Shown here: piece by piece, positions 21,350 through 33,143 of the stretch
How the letters are laid out: every line of letters starts with the position of its first letter
Position numbering within the stretch: the first letter of the stretch is position 1
Assembly (NCBI GenBank): GCA_963383645.1
Contig: OY726563.1
Location: 33,696,331 to 33,760,330 of the forward strand
Direction of reading: 5' to 3'
DNA from: Muscardinus avellanarius
Taxonomy: Eukaryota; Chordata; Mammalia; Rodentia; Gliridae
Length of the DNA stretch: 64,000 nt
Position numbers and translations under genes: made by a program
The notes under the pieces: model-generated
What the model was told of the DNA's origin: nothing
Seen by the model: the letters and a program-made list of their open reading frames with translations, nothing else
Database searches by the model: none

Positions 21350-21900
21350 GTGGTGTGGGCTGGATTCCCAGCTCAGGTTCTCGGGAGGCTGAGGTCAAGG
21401 TGGCAGCAGAACTGCGATCTCCCCTGGAGGTTGGGGTCCTCTTTCAAGCTCCTTCAGGTCATTGGTAGAATTCAGTTCCGTGCTGGCTGTCAGCCAGGGG
21501 CCATTCTCAGCTCCTCGTGGCCACTTTCGGTTCCTTGCCATGTGGCCCCACCACCTTCAAAGCCAGCAACAGAAAATCTCCCTGACATCAAACACCTCCC
21601 CTGTGTTGAATTCCTCTCTAGGAAGAGCACAGGCCCTCTGTTTTGGAATGTGTGTGTGTGCGTGTGTGTGCGCGTGCTACTGAGGATACCAGTTCTATTT
21701 TATTTTTTTATTTTGAAACCACATCTCACTAAGTTGCCGAGGCTGCCCTCAAATCTACGATCCTCCTATCTCAACCTCCCAAGTACTGGGATTACGTTAT
21801 GTGCCACTGTGCCCATCTGAACACAGACCCTTTTAATGGCTCTCCTGATTAGGTCAGGTCCATCCTGGGCAATCTCCCTTTCTTAAAGTCAGCCAGGCAA
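21350..21900 (-). mobile_element. MLT1-type LTR, antisense, split by a SINE
   Basis: 'gtagaattcagttccgtgct' and 'ggctgtcagccaggggcc' before, and 'ctcctgattaggtcaggtcc' after a SINE at 21647-21818, match antisense MLT1. Confidence 0.65.
21647..21818 (-). mobile_element. Antisense SINE, ID half mostly lost
   Basis: A (GT)n/(GC) tail, 'gctactgaggataccag' as the ID remnant, and a complete B1 half ending 'gccactgtgcccatct'. Confidence 0.82.
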
Positions 21901-22184
21901 CAGAACAAGAGCGATGTGCCATTGTATGCATGAGCACAGCCCATACTCAAGAGGAGGCAACGCTACGGAGCGTGTGCTCCGGAGGGCATCCCATCCTAGA
22001 GGCCACCTCTGAGGTCTACCTGCTACATGAAGCGTACTAACCTCAAGCTGTGCTCATTTGCTGGGACTGGAGCATTCCAAGGAGCATTCCAGACATGCCG
22101 AGGGCTTCCTTGACCACTCATTTTGAGGACACCATGCTCATCTGAGGTTATGAAATTTAAAAAAAAAAAACTATTGTTCAGGCT

Positions 22185-22522
22185 TGGGTTTGGAATTTCC
22201 CCCAAAGGCTAGTGTGTTGAATGCACGTCTCATGCCACAATATTCAGAGGTGAAATAACTAAATCAGGGCTCCAATCTCATCGCCGGATAAATCCAGCAA
22301 AAGGTTAATTTGACTGGATTTATTGGGTGGTAATTTAGGCAGGTGGAAGATGGCGGGAGGAGGGAGGTCACAGTAGCTGTCCCTGGCTGCTTCCTGTCGG
22401 TTTCTGTCCTGCTTCCGGCTACCGTGGACTGCACCTCAGAAACCGCGAGCCCCCGTAAACCTCTCCTCCTCTGCTGTTCATGTCAGACATTTTGGTCACA
22501 GTGACGGAAAAGCCGACTGAAA
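22185..22522 (+). mobile_element. ERVL-MaLR-type LTR
   Basis: 'gggtttggaatttccccc' start, 'cagaggtgaaataac', 'aaacctctcctcctctgctg' and 'cagacattttggtcacagtg' end. A YY1-like 'aagatggcgg' lies at 22348. Solo LTR or fragment. Confidence 0.75.
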
Positions 22523-22745
22523 CCCCCATCCTTATGAAATCTGCTTAAAGGGCCGTCCTTGCTGATGGTTTGGAAGGTGGAGTGAGGCAGAGGCTCCACC
22601 TCACTGACAGATGTGTGAGGCCGGCGAGTTGCTGTAGCACTTTTCCAGCGTCCTGTACAAGCTTCGTGAATCTCCACTGATAGTTGCTGTACTCACCCAA
22701 GTATCTTCCGGATGCCTTGAATGATTGTACCAGTCTACCAGTCCC

Positions 22746-22985
22746 CACAGAGCTTTCCTTTCCTTTTTTTTTTTTTGTACTAGGGATTGAACTCAGGGGG
22801 TTTCTACCTCTGAACTACACCCCCAGCCCTTTTTTATTTTTTATTTTGAAACAGGGTCTCACTGAGTAGCTGAGGGTCTGGCTGAGTTGCTGAGGCGGGC
22901 TGTGAACCTGTGATCCTCCTGTCTCAGCCTCCCAAGTACTGGGATTACAAATGTGCTCTACCGTGCCTGGCCTCACAGAGCTTTC
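22746..22985 (-). mobile_element. Antisense SINE, type D, with TSD
   Basis: The 12-bp TSD 'cacagagctttc' is perfect at 22746-22757 and 22974-22985. The body is complete. Confidence 0.93.
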
Positions 22986-23129
22986 TAATTCCCACCTTCT
23001 TGAAGAAAGTGGAGGTGGAGTAGCTCCTGTGACAGACCAGTAGTTCTGTGGTGTCACTCCTAGGGGCCTAAGACCTGGTCCTCTCTTCCTTACATCAGTT
23101 TTGCCAGTATCCATTTCAAGGGGTTGAGT

Positions 23130-23478
23130 GTGTCTCTTCATAATTCATATGATGAAACCCTAACCTTCAATCCTAACCTTAGAAGGTGGGGCCCTTAGGA
23201 GGTGATTGGGTCATGAGGGGAGCCCTCACAAATGGGATTAGTACCATTATAAAAGGGTCCCCAGAGACCCAGTTCATCCCTTCTACCATGTGAGGACAGG
23301 GTAAGAAGGTACCTTCGATGAATCAGGAAGACAACCCTTGCCAGGCACTTGAGTTTGGCGGAGCCTTGATCTTGAACTTTCTAGGCTCTGAAAGCATGAG
23401 AAACCTATTTCTATTGTTGATAAGCTACCTTGTTTGTGGTATTTTGTTTTAGCAGCCTGAACAGATTAAAACACACTA
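23130..23478 (+). mobile_element. MLT1/MST-type LTR
   Basis: 'atatgatgaaaccctaacct', 'gaaggtggggcccttagg', 'aggtgattgggtcatgaggg', 'ccatgtgaggacagggt' and 'ttagcagcctgaacagatta' appear in canonical order. Confidence 0.82.
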
Positions 23479-23885
23479 CCCTGAATTAGATTCCTTTCTG
23501 TTGAAGGTACCTGGAGTGATTTCGTTCTCCTTCAATTGGACCCTAGTGTTGGTCATACACGATGACTAGGCCAGTGAAGCCTATCTGGAATTTGAGCATT
23601 TGATCTTGCAAGGTTTGGGTGGCTTCTGATAAAGATCAGCACTGTTGACTTTTTCCAAGGCTATGCTGCTCTCTTCTTTAGGGCCTCACCTCCCCGATGG
23701 GTGCTACTGCTGTAGGAAATAAAGATAGAATGTTCTATTTCTATCAGTTCCCTTTCACAGCTATTTGAAGATATACCCCCTCTGCTCAAGCTCCCCACTC
23801 CAGGGTAGGAGATCCGAGGACTCTGTCCAAGGAATCCCCTCAACTCCTTTCTGCTAACACAACACAGTTATGCTCGCGTCCTAGG
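23479..23885. other. Single-copy segment
   Basis: No element or gene recognised. Confidence 0.35.
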
Positions 23886-24088
23886 CAAAGATCTCAACTT
23901 CAGGTAATATCTTCTACAATTGGCATGCAACCCAGTTCTGGTTAATAAGAGGAAATCTCCTGGGAAGCTCCTAAAGATAATTTTTCTTCCTGATAAGAGA
24001 TAATAGCAGTGGGGAGAAGTTTTCTTATTGCCTGGCTGTCCATGTCTTCCTCTCCTAAAGAGGCACCCAGTGCCTAGAACAGCAGCAG

Positions 24089-24174
<86 letters not shown>

Positions 24175-24748
24175 AATATATACTGGGGATTGAACTCAGG
24201 GGCATTCTACCTCTGAGCTACCCCCAGCCCTATTTTATTTTTATTTTTGAAACAGGGTCTTGCTAGGTTGATGAGAGTTTCACCACCACTGAGACTGTTC
24301 TTGAGTCTGTGATCCTCCTGTCTGTGCCTCCCAAGTACTGGGTGACAGGCATGGGCCACCATGCCCAGCTTTATTTTTTATTTTGAAATAAGGTCTTACT
24401 AAGTTGCTGAAGGCCTTGCTAAGTTGGGGAGGCTGGCCTCAAACTTGTGATCCTCCTGTTGCAGCATCCTAAATACTGGGATTACAGGCATGTGCCACCA
24501 TGCCCAACTAGCAGCAGCCATCTTGACACAAGAAGTAATAGGCGTGGGGAGAAAAAGCTAAGGATGATGTAGCAAAGCGACTGGTAGACCAGGGTCCTTG
24601 CAGTAATCTATGAACTGTGGACAAACCCTGGAGCTGCCTATCTCTGGACTTCTTGCTAGCTCAGCAGTAAAGATCTTTAAGGCTTAAGCCACAGTTAGCT
24701 GGGGGGTTAGTTATTTGAAGTCAAAGTCCTCCCTGTTACATCTAACAC
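23886..24748 (+). mobile_element. MLT1-like LTR split by SINEs
   Basis: 'gcagtggggagaagttttct' before and 'agccatcttgacacaagaag', 'tctggacttcttgctagctc' and 'aggcttaagccacagttagc' after the insertion at 24091-24509 follow an MLT1-type order. Confidence 0.5.
24081..24519 (-). mobile_element. Antisense SINE pair with (CT)n tail and TSD
   Basis: The TSD 'agcagcagcc' is at 24081-24090 and 24510-24519. A (CT)n tract (24092-24173) precedes an ID half at 24176 and a B1 half to 24371. A further B1 half at 24372-24509 ends at the TSD. Confidence 0.85.
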
Positions 24749-25880
24749 ATTCCTGCTAGCTCTCGGCACGCACCCTTGCCTTTGCCTTTGCAGACAAAAT
24801 GCAATCAGTCCTCTTCTCCTCACCACCCCACCCACCAACACACAGCTTTGTGGCTTCCCTGGGTCTCAGGGTCTTCCACGTGCTCTGGACAGTGCCCCCT
24901 CCCGGCCGGCATCACCCAGCGCCTCTCTCTCCTGCATCTTCCCCAATGCTGCCCCCACGCTGTGAACGCCAGACACAGCACACCCTAAGCACCTAGTAAC
25001 TGCTTTGAAAGAGTCCCTTCTGAGCGCTCTGATGAGCCCCCAGGAGATAAAAGAATCCAGAGGTTAAGGGCTTTGTTTGCCCCCTGCCCAGGGAGCGAGT
25101 GGATGGATGCCTGCGACCTGCGGACGGATGCTCGGCCAGTGCCTGCTTCCCAGCACAAACATTATTGTCCTTCTACTTTTTCTCCTTACTTTTATTGGGG
25201 GCATATTTTCTTTATCTTTCTGGCTTTTATAACTTTGTATCTCAACCTCGTTTTAGTACATTCTGTTATGATTTCTGCTGTTTTTTTGCTGGGGCTTTAC
25301 CCTGAGCGCATAAACATGTTTAGGTTTTTCAAGTCTTCCAAAAATAAAATAAAGTGGAAACCCTCCCTTGACCCTGTGTTCCTGTCTCGTTCCGGCCTCT
25401 TCTCCCATCCTCGTCATGGCTCTTGGGAAGTTCTCGGTGCTCACAGCTTTCTCTCGAATCCCACTCATTCCTCACCGCTCCCAGCTGCCTGGACTCCCAG
25501 CTGCCGGAAACTCAGCTCAGGCCTCCTTAGCTTAATCGGGGTTTTGATGGCAGGATGCTGGGAATCTCTCTGGGCTGTGGGAAGACAGGAAGGAAAGGGA
25601 TGCAGCTGGGCCACTAGGACCCCATGCCCCAGGACTTTATTTTTTCTCTCTTCTCTCAGCTGGAACAATGGCATTATTTCCTCTACATAACTTCCAACTG
25701 CTCCATGGCTTCTATCTAGTGACTCCCACTCCAGCAAAGGTTGGTCTTCCTTGCTTTCCTTAGCTCAAGTTTGGACATACTAAGCCAGAACGTCCTAGTC
25801 CTTCCAAAGAAGGATTCGGACTTTCCTGGTGTGGGTCAGCATCCTCCGCATGGATTGATCAGCTGTGGTCACTGTGATAG
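24749..25880. other. 1.1-kb single-copy region
   Basis: No repeats named. A 205-codon plus-strand frame (25073-25690) is the longest frame in the window outside repeats and the RPS8 copy, but its translation changes character midway and shows no domain. The AT-rich part 25160-25350 may be an old LINE fragment. Confidence 0.4.
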
Positions 25881-25884
25881 TCAA

Positions 25885-26200
25885 CTTTCTGTTACTATAA
25901 TAAAATACCTGAGATCATAAACTTATAGAGAGAAAAGGTTCATTTTGACTCACAGTTTTGGAGGTTTCGGTCCATGACCAATTGACCCCACTGTGTTGGG
26001 CCTGCAGTGAGGCAGCACATCGTAGCAGGCAGCGTGTGGTAAAGTGAATTGTTCAGCTCATGCTCAGGAGGCAAAGAAAGAAAAAGGAAGAGACCAGGAT
26101 CCCATGATCTCTCTTGAAGACACGCCCTTGATAACCTAAAACCTCTCACCAGGCCCCACCCCCCTTAAAGGTTCTACCACTTCTCAATAGTGTCAAGTTG
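25885..26200 (-). mobile_element. ERVL-MaLR-type LTR, antisense
   Basis: 'actataataaaatacctgag', 'ttggaggtttcggtccatg', 'gccctgataacc'-like text, and 'cccttaaaggttctaccact' at the LTR 5' end. It is nearly full length. Confidence 0.78.
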
Positions 26201-26201
26201 G

Positions 26202-26392
26202 AGCTGGATGTGGTGGTGCATGCCTGTAATCCCTGTACTTGGGAGGCCGGGACAGGAGGATCACAGGTTGAAGCCTCAGCAACCTAGCAAGACTTCGTTT
26301 CAAAAACAAAAATTAAAAGGGCTGGGGTGTAACTTGAAGGTAGAATGCCTCTGGGTCCAATTCCCAGTACCCCCCCCCAACACACATGCAAA
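26202..26392 (+). mobile_element. SINE, type D
   Basis: Complete, with a shortened B1 half ('ggttgaagcctcagcaacc') and a C9 run after 'cccagta'. Confidence 0.88.
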
Positions 26393-26745
26393 CAGTACCA
26401 AGTGAGGGACTTAGGCCTTCAACACATGGGCCTTTGGGGGAGACTTAAAATCCCAGCTAAAGCAGTCACACCACAGACAAGACACTGGCCAAGGCCATTG
26501 CCAGGCAGCTCCTTCGCTTCTTCCTCAGCAGCTGCAGTCAGTGACACTACTTACCACCCCCAGGGCCCGCTTACCTCGCTTGGCTTCCCCTCTCGGCACC
26601 TGCCGGGCTCTTCTGACTGCTGACATCCGCCAGAAGGCAGAGATCTGCTCTAAAAACCTACCGCCAACCCCAATCATTGGTCTCCCCACTCTGAGGCTCT
26701 TTAACAACTCACTGGACCCCTCTTGGTTTCAGTCTCTGCCTCCAT
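26393..26745. other. Single-copy segment
   Basis: No element recognised. Moderately GC-rich, with chance-like frames only. Confidence 0.35.
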
Positions 26746-26746
26746 C

Positions 26747-27427
26747 TTTTTTTCTTTTTGTACTGGAGATTGAATCTAGACGCATTCTAGCCGGGCGTGG
26801 TGGCGCGCGCTTGTAATCCCAGCATTCGGGAGGCTGAGACCGTAGGATCGCGGTTCGCGGACAGCCTCGGCTACTTAGTGAGGCCCTCTGCAACTCAGTG
26901 AGACCCTGTTTCAAAATAAAAAGAATAAAAAATAGGGCAGGGGCCATAGCTCAGAGGTCGAATGCCCCTGGGTTCCATCCCCAGACCCACAAAAAAATAA
27001 AATAAAATAAAGAATCTAGAGGCATTCTACCACTGAGTTAAATTTACCCAGACCTTTTAATTAATTAATTTATTTATTTATTTATCTATTTTTGTGGTAC
27101 TGGGGATGGAACCCAAGGGAATTCTACCTCTGAGTAGCCCTATTTGTTTTTTAATTCTTTATTTTAAAACAGGGTCTCAATGAGTTGCAAAGGGCCTCAC
27201 TAAGTAACTGAGTCTGTCTGCGAACCGCGATCCTCCCGTCTCAGCCTCTCAAATGCTGGGATGACAGGCGCATGTCACCACGCCCGGCCTTATTTTTTGT
27301 TTTGAAACAAGGTCTCGCTAAGTGGCTGAGGGTCTGGTTGTTGCTGAGGTTCACCGCGAACATGTGACCCTCCTATCTCAGCCCACCGCTGTACTGGGAT
27401 TACAAGAGTGTGCCACTAAGCCTGGTT
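26747..27427 (-). mobile_element. Antisense SINE interrupted twice
   Basis: Outer D copy: ID start 26747-26788, continued 27012-27055, B1 half 27288-27427. The first interruption is a sense type A SINE (26789-27011). The second is an antisense type A SINE (27092-27287) with a (TTTA)n tail. Confidence 0.88.
26772..27028 (+). mobile_element. SINE, type A, with 17-bp TSD
   Basis: The flanks 'gaatctagacgcattct' (26772-26788) and 'gaatctagaggcattct' (27012-27028) differ at one base. The body shows intact CG sites ('gtggcgcgcgcttg'), suggesting limited decay. Confidence 0.93.
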
Positions 27428-27778
27428 CCTACACTGCTGTACCTGACGGACTTTGGCAGCTTCACATGAGACAGCAGGCAAAATTAACCACTGACAGACA
27501 CAGCAAAAGACCCAGAGGAAACATACTTACCAATGAGTGAATTTTTATCCCATAAGAGCAATTTACTTATGTAGCCCAGTACCATATAGAGGCAATATAA
27601 GAAACTGTGCTTGTATCCTCTGATTTCAGATTAACTTTTTTTCCAGAATTATTGATCCAACCAAAAATTGATGAACCCATATGCAGCCAAAAAGGTAAGA
27701 CAGAAAGCACTACGGAGATGTATTAGGAAGTTAATTAATATTATGTTACAACGTATGGATTTTGTGAGGTTTAGGGGA
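27428..27778. other. Single-copy, AT-rich segment
   Basis: No gene or repeat identified. An AT-rich 'agttaattaatattatg' run near 27729 is the only notable composition feature. Confidence 0.35.
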
Positions 27779-27998
27779 TTTGTCAACTTTTTTATTTTTA
27801 ATTTTTTATGTGGTACTGGGGGTGAAACCCAGGGGCATTCTACCTCAGAGCTACACCCCAGCCCTATTTTATTTTTTACTTGGAAACAGGGTCTCTCCAA
27901 ATTGCTGAGAGCCTCGCTAAATTGCTGCGGCTGACTTCGAGCATGCAACCTCCTGTCTCAGGTTCCCAAGTACTGGGATTATGCCCAGTTTGTCAACT
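27779..27998 (-). mobile_element. Antisense SINE, type D, with TSD
   Basis: The 10-bp TSD 'tttgtcaact' is at 27779-27788 and 27989-27998. The B1 5' end is truncated, passing from 'gggattatgcccag' directly to the TSD. Confidence 0.9.
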
Positions 27999-28013
27999 CT
28001 TTCAAGTTCAAAA

Positions 28014-28273
28014 TTTCTTATGATTTCTTTTTTTTCTTTTCCTTTTTTTTTTTTTTTTTGCGGGTCTGGGGATGAAACCCAGGGGCATTCAACCTCCAAA
28101 CTATACCCCCTGCCCTATTTTTTCTTCTTTATTTTGAAACAGGGTCTCACTGCGTTGCAAAAGGCCTCACTAAGTAGCTAAGGCTGTGCGCAAACCGCGA
28201 TCCTCCCATCTCAGCCTCCAAAATGCTGGGATTATAAACTCGCGCCACCATGCCCAGCTTTCTTGTGATTTCT
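28014..28273 (-). mobile_element. Antisense SINE, type A, with TSD
   Basis: The flanks 'tttcttatgatttct' (28014-28028) and 'tttcttgtgatttct' (28259-28273) form the TSD with one mismatch. Confidence 0.9.
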
Positions 28274-28290
28274 CATCACACTTAAATTGA

Positions 28291-28513
28291 TATCTGGGAG
28301 CTGAGCATGGTGACCCATGCTTGTAATCCCAGCATTCGGAAGGCTGAGACAGGAGGATTGCGGTTCGCAGACAGCCTCAGCTACTTAGTGAGGCCCTTTG
28401 CAACTCAGTGAGACCCTGTTTCAAAATAATAAAAAATAGGGCTGGGGGTGTAGCTCAGAGGTAGAATACCCCTGAGTTCAATCCCCAGTACTGCCAAAAA
28501 AAATTATCTGGGA
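28291..28513 (+). mobile_element. SINE, type A, with TSD
   Basis: The 9-bp TSD 'tatctggga' is at 28291-28299 and 28505-28513. The A-type 'agcattcgg' box is present. Confidence 0.9.
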
Positions 28514-28691
28514 TCTTATATTCTTTTACTTAGGGACCCCAAAATTGCATACATCTCATGCCCCACAAAGCCCGGGTCCTCGTCTGGTGTCGGTCTGCGA
28601 CCTCACGCATATGTGTTATATACACTATGGGCATTTTCAAAGGGGTCTTGTTGGAGGTTTGTCTCTTGACAGAGGGAAGAAAGGGTCGAGT

Positions 28692-28937
28692 AAAAAAAGG
28701 CTCTGTTCTGCCGGGCGTGGTGGCACAGCTTGTAATCCCCGCGCTTGGGAGGCTGAGACAGGAGGATTGCACAGGTTCGAAGCCAGCCTCAGCTACTGAG
28801 TGAGGCTCTCAGCAACTTAGTGACACCCTGTTTCCAAATAAAGTATAAAATAGGTCTGGGAGTATAGCTCGGAGGTAGAAAGCCTCTAGGTTCCACCCCA
28901 GTACCACCAAAAAAAAAAAAAAGGCCCTGTTTCTCTC
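28692..28937 (+). mobile_element. SINE, type B, with TSD
   Basis: The body is 28710-28920. The flanks 'aaaaaaggctctgtt' and 'aaaaaaggccctgtt' differ at one base. The ID half has 'ggtctgggagtatagctc'. Confidence 0.9.
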
Positions 28938-29125
28938 ATGTAATAGAGCTGGGACTTGGAATCCACGGAGGTGAAACGGTGGGGCAAATTCAGTCAGCTC
29001 CCACTTTGGGGACTGAGGCATAGAACTGGTGAGTAGAGAAAGAAAGGGGGGAAAAGACAGATTCGAGTAGGCTGCGGTTCTGTTTCTGACCACAAGATGG
29101 CGGTAAAAGAGTGAGTCCGTCCATT

Positions 29126-29160
<35 letters not shown>

Positions 29161-29893
29161 CATTAAGAGCTAATCAAGGCAAAGCGGGTTTTTCATGTTC
29201 CCTGCCGGTGCCTTCTTTCCTTGGCCAAGCCTCAGTGCTCTTACTATTGTTCCATTCTTTTTGGTTAAAGTCGTCACAAATCTGCGTTTTTGTTTGTTAA
29301 TTCAGCTGTAGCCCGCAGTTCGTCTTCTAGACAACTTTCCCTGCTTCTTATAGTCAAGGATTATGTTCTTATTAACTATTATTAGAAGAATTTTCTGACT
29401 CAGAAGTTTCAGGACTTAAAGCTATAGTCTTAGCTCAATGATTGCTTGACTATTTGCTGCTCTGCTCGGAACGTTCATTACCCGGCTTCTGTTTCCGGCG
29501 CATTTCTCCATAGCTCTCAGTCGGCTCTGTACTGAGCTTTATCTGCAAAAGCAGCTCCAGCCCCCGCCTGTCTGAGAGAGATATGGTTCCATCTAGCTAT
29601 GCTGGGGCCCTGTGAATGTTGAATTACTCCTGTGTTAACCATAAAAAAGCACCAACTTGCCTGAGAAAGACAGTGATAAAAAATAGAAGAGCTGGCCTCG
29701 CTGTACCCAATCCTCCATTTTCCAAGCGGACATCGAACACTTTCCCCACCCCACCCCTCCCCCTCCCCCGGTTTTGGCCTCCTTTAAGCCAACACCATAC
29801 TTTCAGAACACGTTCTGCAGAAAGCACTCGTCCTGGTCTTGATTTTCTTTTGAGGTAGAAGGAATAAAAGATAGAAAAGAGACAGGAAGTAGG
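28938..29893. other. 0.95-kb single-copy region
   Basis: Repeat-free except an A27 run (29130-29156). It contains a strong YY1-type 'caagatggcggt' at 29093 and an AT-rich stretch near 29370. No exon or RNA gene recognised. Candidate noncoding regulatory DNA. Confidence 0.4.
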
Positions 29894-30088
29894 AGGAAGC
29901 CACGCACCTGCCAATAACCCCAGTACTTGGAAGGCTAGAACAGGAGAATGGCAGGTTTGAGGCCAGACCTGGCAGTTTACAGAGACTCTCAGGAACCCTG
30001 TTTCAAAATAAAAAATAAAAAGGCTGGGGGCGTAGACCATCTGTGGAGTTCAATCCCCAGTATCCCCCCCCCAAAAAAAAAAATAAAA
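29894..30088 (+). mobile_element. SINE, type D
   Basis: Short B1 half, 'ggggcgtagaccatctgtgg' in a reduced ID half, then C9 and A-run. Confidence 0.82.
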
Positions 30089-30284
30089 GGATTTCTGGGG
30101 AATTTGCAAATATTTACTCACTCATGTTAATTATCCTGAACACTGTCAGGGCCCACACAAAAGATCTGTAAAGATGAGGGACCACAAAAACAGGAATCCA
30201 GTCCCTTATGATAATTTCCTTGGTCACTGTGAGCCATCCCACCTGTGAATAGCTTAAGCAAAAGGGATATCTATTAGAAAATGA
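30089..30284. other. Single-copy segment
   Basis: No element or gene recognised between two SINEs. Confidence 0.3.
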
Positions 30285-30467
30285 AGCCGGGCGTGGTGGC
30301 GCATGCTTGTAATCCCCGCGCTTGGGAGGTGGAGGCAGGAGGATCACGCAGGTTCAAAGCCAGCCTCACTGGCTTAAGAGACCCTGTTTCCAAACAAAAA
30401 ATATAAAACTAGGTCTGGGAGTGTAGCCTGGAGGTAGAAGGGTTCCATCCCCAGTACCACAAAAAGA
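30285..30467 (+). mobile_element. SINE, type C-like
   Basis: 'taatccccgcgcttgggagg' and 'ctggcttaagagaccctg' are type C marks. The ID half is shortened ('ggtagaagggttccatcc'). Confidence 0.88.
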
Positions 30468-30622
30468 GAGGGGAGGGGAATGAAGGCCCTGCCAGGACCA
30501 GAAAGATGACCCTGCACCCCAAATCATTCTGTGATTATCAGGCTGATGCTATCCTCACAGACCTCCCTCTACACACCCCTTGCAAAAGTCACCTACAATA
30601 TAAAAACCCTAGCCACCTAGCC

Positions 30623-30713
30623 AGATTGGATGGTGCAAGACTGTAATCCCAGTACTTGGGATGCTGAGACTGGAGGATCGCCGGTTCGAGGCCAGCCTCA
30701 GCAACTTAGCAAT
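30623..30713 (+). mobile_element. SINE, B1 half only
   Basis: The left monomer from 'gattggatggtgcaagac' to 'ctcagcaacttagc', without linker or ID half. Confidence 0.78.
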
Positions 30714-31033
30714 TGTCCAAAAGCCACAGTGCAATATTGAAAGCTACTTTTGTGCCCTCTTTGCAACAGCCCACTACAGATTCAACTAGCTTTTGGCCAT
30801 AATGCCCACAAAACAAAACAAAACAAAAAGTTTCAGAAGCCCAAGAACCTAGTCACAAAGCTGTACTCTGGAAGTAGCTGCTGGCTCTTGCTGGCTAGAA
30901 GACAGTCTTAGGAGTCTATGGTTTTCAACTCTGATTCAGATTCAAAGAGGTGGCATAGTTCTGTGATTCCAGCTCCTTGAGAGGTTAGGGCAGCTAGCAG
31001 CACTGGTCCAGGACTGAGACTAATAATATTTGA

Positions 31034-31286
31034 AAGCAATACCAAAGTTGGATGCAGTGGTGCACATCTGTAATCTCAGTACTTTGGCGGCTGAGACAGG
31101 AGGATCACAGGTTCACGGCAAACCTCCATAACCGATCGAGACCCCTAACAACTTAGTGAGAGCCTATTTCAAAATTGAAAAGACTGGGGGGATAGCTCAG
31201 ACTGTGTGTGTGAGGGAGGAACCTGAGTTCAATACCTAGTACCACAAAAAATAAAATGAAAGAAAGAAAAGTAAGCAATACCAAAG
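31034..31286 (+). mobile_element. SINE, type D, with 14-bp TSD
   Basis: The TSD 'aagcaataccaaag' is perfect at 31034-31047 and 31273-31286. The ID half ends 'caatacctagtacc' and the tail contains GAAA units. Confidence 0.93.
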
Positions 31287-32130
31287 ACATTTTGTTTCAA
31301 GTTGCATTTGTGTGCCTCTTACAAAGTCTTGACCAATTTTTTAATTACAGTCAGGAAAGGAAGCTTTGAGGAGAGGTAAAATGCTACGTGTTCCTTTAGA
31401 ATGTAAAACAGTTAATTAGATGCCAAGAATTGAAAATCTTGATTCAAAGCCTGAAATGGCTAATAAGGTTTTATTGTTGCTATTACTTAGAGTTTTTATA
31501 GAACTTTAGGCTTGCAAAGTGCTTTTCAATCACTTGAGAGAATCTAAGTTTGTTAACAGTGAGATGAAAAATGTTCTATTCATCAAGAAAGACAACATAC
31601 ATAATATTTTAAGTATTTAAGAATTACGACCCTGCTGTGAAAACTACTGAAATGACTTCTACATGGATGCCAGAGATCTTAGTTATGGGCAGAGGACATT
31701 AATGCCGATACCAATGTTATTACCCTGCTGAGTTGGCAATGGCGAACTTTTGCAAGTCAGGAAATAAGGAAGTTTCTAAAACAAACATTAGCTAGCTCTA
31801 GTTACACATATGGAGCTTTTTTGCCCGCACGTAACTTTCGAAGATTTTTCTAAAGGGGCTCTTAAGGTTTTATGGATGATCATATTATAAAATCATACAT
31901 AGCTCCAATACAGCATGATTTGTGATTGCTCTGGGTCACTGAAATCTCCCAGGATTCTGCTTTGGGGGCTGCTGTCATTGGAGACAAATTTGCACCAATT
32001 CTTCTATAAATATTACCAGTGGGGTCAGAGAGCAGGTAAAAAGCCAATTCTCCCTTTCTGTGCATACCAAAAGCAAACTCTGGTCTTCTAGCCCTTTGGA
32101 TATATCTGTTAGGTTCTGCTACAATAATGC
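31287..32130. other. 0.84-kb AT-rich single-copy region
   Basis: No gene. 'gcaaagtgcttttcaatcac' near 31516 may be a MIR-related remnant. The minus-strand frame over 31880-32218 has no recognisable domain. Confidence 0.4.
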
Positions 32131-32535
32131 TGCCTAACAAACAACTCAACACTAAATTAGCATACAAAACTAAATGTTTGTCTACTAAATTAGCATATAA
32201 TACTAAATTAGCATACAATACTGTTTATATACCCAGGAAGTTGGTTCTCTCGTACTCACAAATACATTTGGGAGTCAGAGGGTTGCCAGCTGACCTAGGC
32301 TGGCCTCCACTCAGCTCTGCCTCACTCGTCCTTCGTCATCCAGCAGGCCAGGCAGAAAATAATATCCTGGAGATGGCAGAGGCCCAAGAGACAGCAAGCC
32401 CAAAGCCACCGTGTCATGCCTGCTAACAGCTCATTGGCCAAAACAAGTCATGTGACTGAAGCAGCATCCAGAGTTGGGGTAAATCACCCCACCTGCTGTT
32501 GAAAGGCACTACAGAGCTACATTCAAACGGCACAG
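32131..32535 (-). mobile_element. Possible MLT1-like repeat with internal short repeats
   Basis: 'gctgacctaggctggcctcc', 'catccagcaggccaggc' and 'cattggccaaaacaagtcat' recall antisense old LTR/MLT1 elements. Three copies of 'actaaattagcata' (32151, 32184, 32202) occupy the start. Confidence 0.4.
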
Positions 32536-32548
32536 GTGGAAGAAGGTG

Positions 32549-32962
32549 TTAGCGTTTGGGAATAGAATGTCCCCCAAAGAGCTCATGTATTGACGTTCAG
32601 AGGTGATGTGATTGAACCATGAGGATTCTAATTTCGCTGTTGGATGGATCCATTGTAATGGATATACTGGGTGGTAACTTGGGCAGTGGAGTGTGACTAG
32701 AGGGGTTAGGTCACTGGGAGGGGGTGTCCGTGAGCCCTCTCCTTACTAGTTCTCTCTGCTTGCAGCCTCTGTGATGTGAGAACAGAGCCCTTGCACTCTT
32801 CTCTCTCTGTTCCCTGCGCCATGCTCTGAGCTCCACAGACTTCACTGACCAACCTAACATGGACTGGACCCCTGAAATCTCCAAAACTGTGAGCAAATAA
32901 ATATTTCTCTCAGTGTAGTCATCAGGTATTTTAAGTCACAACAGTGAGAATGATGACTGAAA
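32549..32962 (+). mobile_element. ERVL-MaLR-type LTR
   Basis: 'tagaatgtcccccaaagagc' start, 'cagaggtgatgtgattgaac', 'gagcaaataaatatttctct' near the 3' end and 'caggtattttaagtcacaac' end. It is close to full length. Confidence 0.78.
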
Positions 32963-32964
32963 TA

Positions 32965-33143
32965 GTAGGGGTGAAACCTGTGGCCTTCCATTCAAGCTAC
33001 CACATGTAAGAATGCATTAAAATGTTTTTTTTTTTTAAAATTAGAGTCTTGCCAAGTCACCTAGTCTGGCCTCCAACTTGCAATCCTCCTGCCTCAGCCT
33101 CCCAGCTAGCTGAGATAACAGGCACCTACCATCATGCTCAGCT
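32965..33143 (-). mobile_element. Antisense SINE, decayed
   Basis: A weak ID remnant (32965-33003) and a clear B1 half (33024-33143) with 'cctcctgcctcagcctccca'. Confidence 0.7.

Noticed and set aside
21164..21820. 218-codon open frame
   Set aside because: It crosses an L1 3' UTR, an MLT1 LTR and a SINE, so no single coding unit exists.
25073..25690. 205-codon open frame in single-copy DNA
   Set aside because: No domain, no homologue recognised, no splice or promoter support, and composition changes midway; treated as chance.
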